Below are positions 57,557-64,000 of a stretch of 64,000 nt of DNA, piece after piece (positions within the stretch are counted from its first letter, which is position 1; the number at the start of each line of letters is the position of its first letter). Source of the DNA: Pseudomonas mohnii. GTDB lineage: Bacteria > Pseudomonadota > Gammaproteobacteria > Pseudomonadales > Pseudomonadaceae. The translations under genes and the position numbers were made by a program. The stretch is taken from positions 558,001 to 622,000 of the forward strand of contig NZ_FNRV01000001.1 in the NCBI RefSeq assembly GCF_900105115.1, written 5' to 3'. Under the pieces are notes generated by a model, which made no database searches, was not told the origin of the DNA, and saw only the letters and a list, made by a program, of their open reading frames with translations.

Positions 57557-59668
57557 TCAGCCGTTGAGCACCGTACGAATCATCAGGGTCAGCGCATCGG
57601 GGCTGTAGGGCTTGCCCAGCAAATGGGTATCCGGGCTGAGTTGGTGGTTGCGCGAGATAATGTCACGGGTATGCCCCGAGGTGAACAGCACCGTCACGGG
57701 CGGATTCTGCACCTTGGCCCAGGCCGCGAGATCCGAACTCTTGATCAGGCCCGGCATGACCACATCGGTGAAAATCAGGTCCACCGCCACGCCTTCCAGC
57801 AACATCTGCATGGCGATGTCGGCATTGGCGGCCGTCAGCACCTGATAGCCCTCCTCGCGCAAAAACTCCACCGTTGAAACGCGCACCGCTTCATTGTCCT
57901 CGACCACCAGAATCCGCTCGTGTCCACCTCGTTGCGGCACTTCAAGAGTGGAGATTTCATTGCCCGCCGTGCGCAGGCTGCGCGGGAAGTAGAGCTGGAC
58001 CCGGGTACCTTCGCCGACGACGCTGAACATCTCGATGTGCCCGCCGCTCTGTTTGACGAAGCCGAACACCATGCTCAAGCCAAGCCCCGTGCCCTGGCCG
58101 TCGGGTTTGGTGGTGAAAAACGGCTCGAACGCCTGGGCGAGCACCTGCGGCGGCATGCCTGCCCCCGTGTCGGCCACCGATACCCGTACATAGTCGCCGG
58201 CGACAATGCCCTTGCTGGTGCAAAATGCGCGATCAAGGCGGATGTTCTCCGCGCTCAGGTCGATGGTGCCCTCACCCTTCATGGCGTCACGGGCATTGAT
58301 GGCCAGGTTGAGAATGGCATTTTCCAGTTGATTGCGATCGACGAACACCTGCCAGAGGTTGGCGGGCGCACGCATTTGCACCTGGAAGGTTTCACCCAGC
58401 GCACGCTGCAACAGCTCACCCAGGCCATCGAAAATCTGCTCAGGCGTATAAATGGCCGGGGACAAGGGCTGGCGACGGGCAAACGCGAGCAATTGCGAAG
58501 ACAGTTTTGCCCCGCGTTCGACGGCGGCAATCGACGCCGCCACCCGGCGCTGGACATTGGCGTTATTTGGCTCATGCCGGGCCAGCAAGTGCAGGTTGCC
58601 GGCGATCACCTGCAACAGATTGTTGAAGTCGTGGGCCACACCGCCCGTCAGGCCACCGATGGCTTCGAGCTTCTGTGATTGGCGCAATTGTTCCTCCGTC
58701 GCCAGCCGTGCCTCGACTTCATCGGCCACGCGTTGCTCCAGGTTGCGGGTGAACCTGAGCAAGGACTCTTCGGCGATCTTGCGTTCATGAATGTCGATCA
58801 ACACCCCGGGGAAACGAAATGGCTCGCCCTGTTCATTGAACTCGCAACAACCACTGGCGAGTACCCACAGATAACTGCCATCAGGGCGGATGACCCGATA
58901 TTCGGCATTGAAGGGTTCGCCAGTCGCCATCGATTGCCGAACCTGTTCCTGCAGCCAACTGAGATCGTCAGGGTGAATATGCGCTTCAGCGGTGTCTTGT
59001 GGCAGGTTGTCCAGCGGCTGTTCGGCGGGATAGGAAAAAGTGCGGGCGAAACGCTCATCGCCGCTCAGCACATTGCTCTTCACGTCCCAGACAAACGACC
59101 CCAGCAAGGCGCCGGCATTCAACGCCAGGCGTACGCGCTCGTTGTCGGCGCGATAGGCATCTTCGGCGGCCTGGCGACGGCGCTCGGAAATCACCCGTTC
59201 AGTCGTATCGACAACCATCGCCATGACCCCGGCGGGCTTGCCGTTATCATCGGCAACCGGGCTGTAATACAGGTCCAACCACACCTCTTCGGGGATTCCG
59301 CTGCGCAACAGCACCAACTCTTTGTTGCGGAAGGACAAGGTGCCGCCGCCCAGGCAGGTATCGACCACGTGCCGATTGAATTCGGCGACTTCCGGCCAGC
59401 CCAGCTCGACCGGAGAACCCAACAGATAAGGATGACGCCCGCCGGCAAACTCCGAATAGGCGTCGTTATAGATCATGTAGCCGGGTCGCCCCCACAGCAT
59501 CACCATCGGCAGTGGCGAGGCGAGCATCATCTGCACCGAGCTGCTCAGGCTCTTGGGCCAGGTATCGAGGTTGCCCAGCTCGGTCCGGCTCCAGTCGAAC
59601 GCACGGATACGCCCGGCCATCTCGCCGTGCCAGCCGGCACACCCGTGACTATCCTCTAGAAACTGCAT
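57557..59668 (-). CDS. Soluble PAS-PAS hybrid sensor histidine kinase
   Basis: The product is 703 aa with no membrane segments. PAS/GAF-like sensor regions lie at about 45-160 and 175-300, a coiled linker at 300-335, and a HisKA dimerisation domain with phospho-acceptor His346 in GGVAHDFNNLL. The HATPase domain (about 440-560) has N-box NLAINARDA and G-boxes DTGAGMPP and GTGLGLSM. A C-terminal receiver domain carries Asp635 in FTDVVMPG and Lys in GKPY. A cytoplasmic signal is expected. No response regulator is adjacent; the receiver may regulate the kinase or pass phosphate to a distant Hpt protein. Confidence 0.92.
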   Translation of the reverse strand: MQFLEDSHGCAGWHGEMAGRIRAFDWSRTELGNLDTWPKSLSSSVQMMLASPLPMVMLWGRPGYMIYNDAYSEFAGGRHPYLLGSPVELGWPEVAEFNRHVVDTCLGGGTLSFRNKELVLLRSGIPEEVWLDLYYSPVADDNGKPAGVMAMVVDTTERVISERRRQAAEDAYRADNERVRLALNAGALLGSFVWDVKSNVLSGDERFARTFSYPAEQPLDNLPQDTAEAHIHPDDLSWLQEQVRQSMATGEPFNAEYRVIRPDGSYLWVLASGCCEFNEQGEPFRFPGVLIDIHERKIAEESLLRFTRNLEQRVADEVEARLATEEQLRQSQKLEAIGGLTGGVAHDFNNLLQVIAGNLHLLARHEPNNANVQRRVAASIAAVERGAKLSSQLLAFARRQPLSPAIYTPEQIFDGLGELLQRALGETFQVQMRAPANLWQVFVDRNQLENAILNLAINARDAMKGEGTIDLSAENIRLDRAFCTSKGIVAGDYVRVSVADTGAGMPPQVLAQAFEPFFTTKPDGQGTGLGLSMVFGFVKQSGGHIEMFSVVGEGTRVQLYFPRSLRTAGNEISTLEVPQRGGHERILVVEDNEAVRVSTVEFLREEGYQVLTAANADIAMQMLLEGVAVDLIFTDVVMPGLIKSSDLAAWAKVQNPPVTVLFTSGHTRDIISRNHQLSPDTHLLGKPYSPDALTLMIRTVLNG

Positions 59669-59828
59669 CGGTTGGCCTTATCCAGGAAATCACACCCGTT
59701 TGTTTCGAGCATCGCGGATGCCATTGGTTTCATAGAGGTATAGCTAATTCTCGCGATCCATCTTGAACGACCAAAACCTGTGGCTGGCAAAAAATCCCTG
59801 TGGGTGCATGCAGTTTCAGACCGGATGA

Positions 59829-60518
59829 TCACACCTCAATCAGATGTTTAAGCGGGTGATAGCCGGTTTTCAACGTGGCGGCCACATCCAGAATCGCCTT
59901 CTCGATGCCATTCAAATGCATACAGGTCAACTCGATCGCCGCGCTCTGGTTACCCGCTTCGATGTACTCGATCAACCGCAAGTGTTCGTCATCGCGACAG
60001 GCTTCGTGGCTGTCGTCATCCAGCGCGGCGGCGTACAGCGAGGCGCGGGAGATCAGTTTCTGGAACCAGTCCAGCAACACCGGGTTGTTCAGGCTGCGAG
60101 CCAGTTTGATGTGGAACTCGCCAAGCAAATGGATCAGGCGCTCATGATCGCCACTTTGATGCGCTTCGTCCTCCAGCAGCAAATGATCGCGTAAATCCTG
60201 GGTCACGGCGGTATCGCGACGACGGCACAGTTCGCTGACGATGCCGATTTCAATCAAACGCCGGGTCTCGAACAGCGAACGGATCTCTTCGTCGCTCGGC
60301 AACGATACCGATGCACCTTTATTGGGCTCGGTGGTGACCAGGCCATCAGCTTCCAACTGCTTGAGCGCGGCACGAACTGACGTGCGGCTGACATTGAAAA
60401 GTTCGGCCAGCGAGGACTCGCCCAGCTTCATCCCGGGACGCAAGGTGCGCTTGCTGATCGCCTCGTAAACCCCTTGGTAGACACGGTCGACCGTGGTTTC
60501 CAGTTTCTTTTCCGCCAT
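59829..60518 (-). CDS. GntR-family regulator with FCD domain
   Basis: The product is 229 aa. The N-terminal winged helix has the GntR pattern (GMKLGESSLAELFNVSRTSVR), and the all-helical FCD ligand domain (about 90-220) keeps Asp/His metal-binding positions. It is divergent from the polyamine-type ABC operon, with 140 bp between starts, so local repression is likely. A candidate operator TTGCATACAA lies at 60628-60637. Confidence 0.92.
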   Translation of the reverse strand: MAEKKLETTVDRVYQGVYEAISKRTLRPGMKLGESSLAELFNVSRTSVRAALKQLEADGLVTTEPNKGASVSLPSDEEIRSLFETRRLIEIGIVSELCRRRDTAVTQDLRDHLLLEDEAHQSGDHERLIHLLGEFHIKLARSLNNPVLLDWFQKLISRASLYAAALDDDSHEACRDDEHLRLIEYIEAGNQSAAIELTCMHLNGIEKAILDVAATLKTGYHPLKHLIEV

Positions 60519-60627
60519 TCGATCACTCCTTCAGCGCCATGCAATCAGCCCCAGGCGAATGAACAGCCTTTCAAAAGGGGGTTGCACGAGCAGATTAATC
60601 CGGGTATTTCTAAATTGCATCCAGATT

Positions 60628-60637
60628 TTGCATACAA
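60628..60637. promoter_or_regulatory. Candidate GntR/FCD operator
   Basis: TTGCATACAA, a near-palindrome matching the TTGTATACAA-like sites of FCD-type GntR regulators. It lies 22 nt upstream of the ABC ATPase start and overlaps a TACAAT box that could be its -10 element. Confidence 0.4.
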
Positions 60638-60658
60638 TAATTAGAGGAATGCACCAAT

Positions 60659-61744
60659 ATGGGTCGTCCAGTTGCAATCGAAGTGCGTAACGTCTTTAAA
60701 CGGTATTCCGACGATCCGGGGCTGGCTCCAGCCCTCGACAACGTTTCAGTCGACATTGCCGATAACGAGTTCTTCACGCTGCTCGGCCCTTCCGGCTGTG
60801 GCAAAACCACCCTGCTGCGCACCATCGCCGGCTTCGAACACGTCAGCGCCGGCGAGATTCGTCTCGCGGGCGAACCGGTCAATGACTTGCCGCCGTTCAA
60901 GCGCCGGGTCAACACGGTATTCCAGAGCTACGCGCTGTTTCCGCACATGAGTGTTGCGCAGAATATCGCCTTCGGCCTTGAGATGCAGGGTCTTGATCAC
61001 AAGCAGATTGCGCAGCGGGTCGACGAAATGCTCGCGCTGGTGCAAATGCAGCACCTGGCCAAGCGCAAACCGGCGGAATTGTCCGGTGGCCAGCAACAGC
61101 GCGTGGCTCTGGCCCGCGCCCTGGCACCGAAACCGAAAGTGCTGTTGCTCGACGAACCGCTGTCGGCCCTGGACCTCAAGCTGCGCAAGGAAATGCAGGT
61201 CGAACTCAAGCGCGTGCAGAAGGAAGCCGGGATCACCTTCATTTTTGTCACCCACGACCAGGAAGAAGCCCTGACCCTGTCCGATCGCATTGCGGTGATG
61301 TCCGCCGGCAAGATCCTGCAGATCGGCACGCCCAATGACATCTACGAACGGCCGCAGCATCAGTTTGTCGCGCAGTTCATCGGTGACATCAACTTCCTGC
61401 CCGGCCACCTCAAGCGCGGCCAGCAGAACGAAAAACTGTTCGTGCCCAACGGCATGCCGGTGGAAATCCCCTGCCCGGCCCAAGGCTTCGATGGCTCCAG
61501 CGTGCAACTGGCGTTCCGTCCGGAGCGCTCGCAACTGGTCGATCCGACGCAACCGCATCACCTGCGCGGGGTGATCGAGGCCGTGTTGTATGTCGGCACC
61601 GCGACCCTCTACCAGTGCCGCTTGAACAACGACATCAAGGTCATGCTGCGCGAAAACAACGAAGGCCTGAATCGCGGGCGGGTGGTGGGCGATCGCGTCG
61701 CGGTCAACCTGCCGCCCCACGCCTGCCTGCTGATGGAGGCCTGA
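60659..61744 (+). CDS. Polyamine-type ABC transporter ATP-binding protein (PotA-like)
   Basis: The product is 361 aa. Walker A GPSGCGKTTLL lies near residue 44, signature LSGGQQQRVALARAL, Walker B VLLLDEPLSALD and H-loop THDQEEAL; a TOBE domain occupies the C-terminus (about 280-360). Similar to PotA/PotG, which drive spermidine or putrescine import. It starts the operon with two permeases and a binding protein. The real ligand may be a polyamine or another small amine. Confidence 0.92.
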   Translation: MGRPVAIEVRNVFKRYSDDPGLAPALDNVSVDIADNEFFTLLGPSGCGKTTLLRTIAGFEHVSAGEIRLAGEPVNDLPPFKRRVNTVFQSYALFPHMSVAQNIAFGLEMQGLDHKQIAQRVDEMLALVQMQHLAKRKPAELSGGQQQRVALARALAPKPKVLLLDEPLSALDLKLRKEMQVELKRVQKEAGITFIFVTHDQEEALTLSDRIAVMSAGKILQIGTPNDIYERPQHQFVAQFIGDINFLPGHLKRGQQNEKLFVPNGMPVEIPCPAQGFDGSSVQLAFRPERSQLVDPTQPHHLRGVIEAVLYVGTATLYQCRLNNDIKVMLRENNEGLNRGRVVGDRVAVNLPPHACLLMEA

Positions 61745-61745
61745 A

Positions 61746-62663
61746 ATGAGCGTCAGCAGCACTTCTCCCGCCCTCAACCGCGCGCTGTTACTCAGCCCGG
61801 TGGTTCTGACCCTGCTGGCCCTGATCGCCATCCCGCTGGGCATCATGGGCTACATCAGCCTGTTGCCGCGCAACGTGTATGGCGGTGTCGACTGGCAGGC
61901 CAACTGGCAATTGCAAAGCTACGTGCAGCTGTTTTTCCAGGAAGGTTTCGACGGCGAACTGGAGCTGAACTGGGTCTACGCCCAGGCGCTGTTGCGCTCG
62001 GTGTTCCAGGCCGGTGGCACGACCGTGTTGTGCTTTCTGTTCGGCTTTCCGGTGGCGTTGTGGATGTCGAGCCTGACACCGCGCCGGCGCAACCTGATGG
62101 TCTTGCTGATCACCATCCCGTTCTGGACCAACCTGCTGATCCGCAACTACGCCTGGCTGATCATCCTGCGTGAACAGGGCTGGGTCGCCCAAACCCTCAA
62201 TGCGCTGTTCCCCCAGGCCGGTGGCATCACCCTGCTCTACAACGACTTCGCGGTCAGCGTCGGGCTGGTCTACAGCTTCCTGCCGTTCATGATCCTGCCG
62301 ATCTACTCGACCCTGGAGAAACTCGACTGGCGTCTGGTGGAAGCCGCCTATGACCTCGGTGCCAATCGCTGGCACGCGCTGAAGCGGATCATTTTGCCGC
62401 TGTCGATGCCGGGGGTGATTGCCGGTTCCCTGCTGGTGTTCGTGCCGAGCCTCGGCGCGTTCATTACCCCGGCGATTCTCGGCGGCGGCAAGACGCTGAT
62501 GATCGGCAACCTGATCCAGCAACAGTTCGGCACCGCGCGCAACTGGCCGCTGGGCAGTTCGCTGTCGTTCCTGCTGCTGGGGATCATGTTGCTGTCCCTG
62601 GTGCTGTACGCCCTCTATAGCCGCAACGCCGCCAAGACCCTGCGTCGGGGAGCCCAAGCATGA
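61746..62663 (+). CDS. Polyamine-type ABC transporter permease (PotB-like)
   Basis: The product is 305 aa with about six membrane helices. The EAA loop for contact with the ATPase is visible (VEAAYDLGANRWHALKRIILPLSMPG near 198-225). It starts 2 nt after the ATPase gene stop and overlaps the next permease by 4 nt. Forms the channel with the PotC-like subunit. Confidence 0.92.
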   Translation: MSVSSTSPALNRALLLSPVVLTLLALIAIPLGIMGYISLLPRNVYGGVDWQANWQLQSYVQLFFQEGFDGELELNWVYAQALLRSVFQAGGTTVLCFLFGFPVALWMSSLTPRRRNLMVLLITIPFWTNLLIRNYAWLIILREQGWVAQTLNALFPQAGGITLLYNDFAVSVGLVYSFLPFMILPIYSTLEKLDWRLVEAAYDLGANRWHALKRIILPLSMPGVIAGSLLVFVPSLGAFITPAILGGGKTLMIGNLIQQQFGTARNWPLGSSLSFLLLGIMLLSLVLYALYSRNAAKTLRRGAQA

Positions 62664-63448
62664 TCGCCCTGCACCTGAAAAAACTGCCCCTGACCCGTGA
62701 AGTCAGTCTGTTGATGCTGGCTTATCTGTACCTGCCGATCCTGGTGTTGATTGCCTATAGCTTCAACGCCAACCGCTCGGCCACGGTGTGGACCGAGTTC
62801 TCCTTCGCCTGGTACGGGCGGATCCTGGCCAACCCGTCGATCCAGACGGCGGCGCTGAACTCGATCATCGTCGCCAGCATCGCCACGGTCTGCGCCACGG
62901 CCATTGCCTTGCTCGCGGCGCTGGCCACCTACCGGCCGTTCTACGGACAGAAAATGGTCGAGGGCGGGATCAACCTGCCGCTGATCCTGCCGGAGATCGT
63001 CACGGCGGTCGCCACCTTGCTGCTGTTCATGGCACTGGGGATCAAGCTCGGTTTGCTGACAGTGATCATCGCGCACGTCGGCTTCTGCATTCCCTTCGCG
63101 TACCTGCCGATCCGCGCTCGACTCAACGACCTGGACAAGAGCCTGCTGGAAGCGGCGAACGATCTGTACGCCAACCCGTGGCAGGTGTTTCGCCGGGTGA
63201 CCTTGCCGCTGCTGTGGCCGGCGGTGTTGTCCGGTTCGGTGCTGGCGTTCGTGGTCAGCCTCGACGATTTCATCATGACCTTCTTCGTCGCCGGGCCGGG
63301 TTCGACCACCCTGCCGGTGTACATCTTCTCGGCGATCAAGGCCGGCGTGACGCCGGAGATCAACGCGATTTCGACCCTGATGCTGGTGATTTCCATCGTG
63401 CTGGTCGTGCTGGCCTTCTGGCTGGGACAGCGCGGTAAACAACAATGA
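62660..63448 (+). CDS. Polyamine-type ABC transporter permease (PotC-like)
   Basis: The product is 262 aa with six helices. EAA motif LEAANDLYANPWQVFRRVTLP near 160-180; the N-terminal YLYLPILVLIAYSFNANRS is typical of PotC. Overlaps the PotB-like gene by 4 nt. Second half of the translocation channel. Confidence 0.92.
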   Translation: MIALHLKKLPLTREVSLLMLAYLYLPILVLIAYSFNANRSATVWTEFSFAWYGRILANPSIQTAALNSIIVASIATVCATAIALLAALATYRPFYGQKMVEGGINLPLILPEIVTAVATLLLFMALGIKLGLLTVIIAHVGFCIPFAYLPIRARLNDLDKSLLEAANDLYANPWQVFRRVTLPLLWPAVLSGSVLAFVVSLDDFIMTFFVAGPGSTTLPVYIFSAIKAGVTPEINAISTLMLVISIVLVVLAFWLGQRGKQQ

Positions 63449-63465
63449 GCCTGGAGCCTGTGTTT

Positions 63466-64000
63466 ATGAACAAGAAAGTGAAAAGCATGCGTTTCGCCGT
63501 TGCCAGTCTGGCCTTGAGTTGCTTCACCGCGTTCGGCGCGCACGCCGCCGAACCCAAGGAGCTGTTCTTCTATAACTGGACTGACTACTACCCGGTCGAC
63601 CTGCTGGCCAAGTTCGAAAAAGAGACCGGAATCAAGGTCACCATGGACGGCTACGACAGCAACGAAACCCTGCTGGCCAAGTTGCAGGCCGGTGGCGCGG
63701 CGTATGACGTGATCGTGCCGTCGCAGTCGATCATGCGCACCCTGATCAACCAGAACCTGCTGCTGGAAATCGACACCCCGACCCTGCCCAATTTCCAATA
63801 CGTGAAACCGGCGTTCCGCGACCCGGGTTTCGACCCCGGCCGCAAATTCTCGGCACCGTACCTGTGGGGCACCACCGGGTTTTCCTATGACAGTGCGCGC
63901 GTGCCGGGCGGCAAACTCGACGACTCGTGGAAAGAATTCTTCGAACCGCGCAAAGAACTGCAAGGCCAGCTCGCCGCGCTCGACACCTCCAGCAGCGTGA
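63466..64000 (+). CDS. Polyamine-type periplasmic binding protein (PotD/PotF-like), 5' part
   Basis: An incomplete gene: 178 codons before the window ends. Signal peptide of about 28 residues (cleavage near GAHAA-EP), then LFFYNWTDYYPVDLLAKFEKETG, the characteristic start of PotD/PotF proteins, and DVIVPSQSIMRTLINQNLL. The ATG at 63466 is chosen for the GGAG site 9 nt upstream and because it opens the signal peptide. It supplies the substrate to the two permeases upstream. Confidence 0.92.
   Translation, partial: MNKKVKSMRFAVASLALSCFTAFGAHAAEPKELFFYNWTDYYPVDLLAKFEKETGIKVTMDGYDSNETLLAKLQAGGAAYDVIVPSQSIMRTLINQNLLLEIDTPTLPNFQYVKPAFRDPGFDPGRKFSAPYLWGTTGFSYDSARVPGGKLDDSWKEFFEPRKELQGQLAALDTSSSV

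Overview
The window reads as a chromosomal segment of a fluorescent-group Pseudomonas. The basis is high-GC coding sequence, abundant Pseudomonas REP/REPIN repeats with a GCGAGCAAGCTCGC-like core, and neighbourhoods typical of the genus (cti divergent from metH, nfuA, cobW-cobN-chlI/D, cbtBA, cysI plus DUF934). No tRNA, rRNA, integrase, transposase or CRISPR array was seen.

Regions. 1-8858 is a minus-strand type VI secretion unit: vgrG, a DUF4123 adaptor, a large MIX/VasX-like membrane-toxin candidate, and a DUF6708 protein that is probably its immunity partner. Every junction has a 4-nt overlap. A second DUF6708 copy follows, together with a broken copy of the toxin's 3' end. 9083-13530 holds a TerC/CBS membrane protein and a divergent LysR/MFS exporter pair. 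13626-23320 is a cobalamin and cobalt region. On the minus strand cobW, cobN and chlI/D lie behind one cobalamin riboswitch; on the plus strand cbtB, cbtA, cobE and cobM lie behind a second one. 23430-30406 holds nfuA, cti and metH; MetH is itself a B12 enzyme. 30462-45147 holds two large leucine-rich-repeat toxin-like proteins of the DUF6543/NEL type. They flank a small periplasmic-binding and DUF2970 segment and the sulfite-assimilation pair cysI-DUF934. 45323-54648 is mixed housekeeping: SohB, a histidine phosphatase, an SCP2 protein, a Tat-type amidohydrolase with a LysR regulator, a fatty-acid-hydroxylase/SRPBCC fusion with an SMP-30 protein, and several small proteins. 54784-59668 holds a class-II UvrA and a soluble hybrid histidine kinase. 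59829-64000 is a GntR regulator with a polyamine-type ABC transporter whose binding-protein gene runs off the window.

Most notable observations. (1) The chlI gene ends in an AAAAAAG slippery heptamer, followed after 5 nt by a hairpin of about 15 bp. The downstream VWA frame has no ATG or GTG start before the domain. This is a textbook -1 programmed frameshift that would yield ChlI and a 554-residue ChlD from one gene. (2) A complete REPIN lies inside the cobN reading frame. (3) The toxin tail plus immunity module is duplicated and partly deleted. (4) The 2192-residue NEL protein contains three tandem helical-cap/LRR modules. (5) Its neighbouring paralogue has lost the NEL catalytic cysteine and is truncated.
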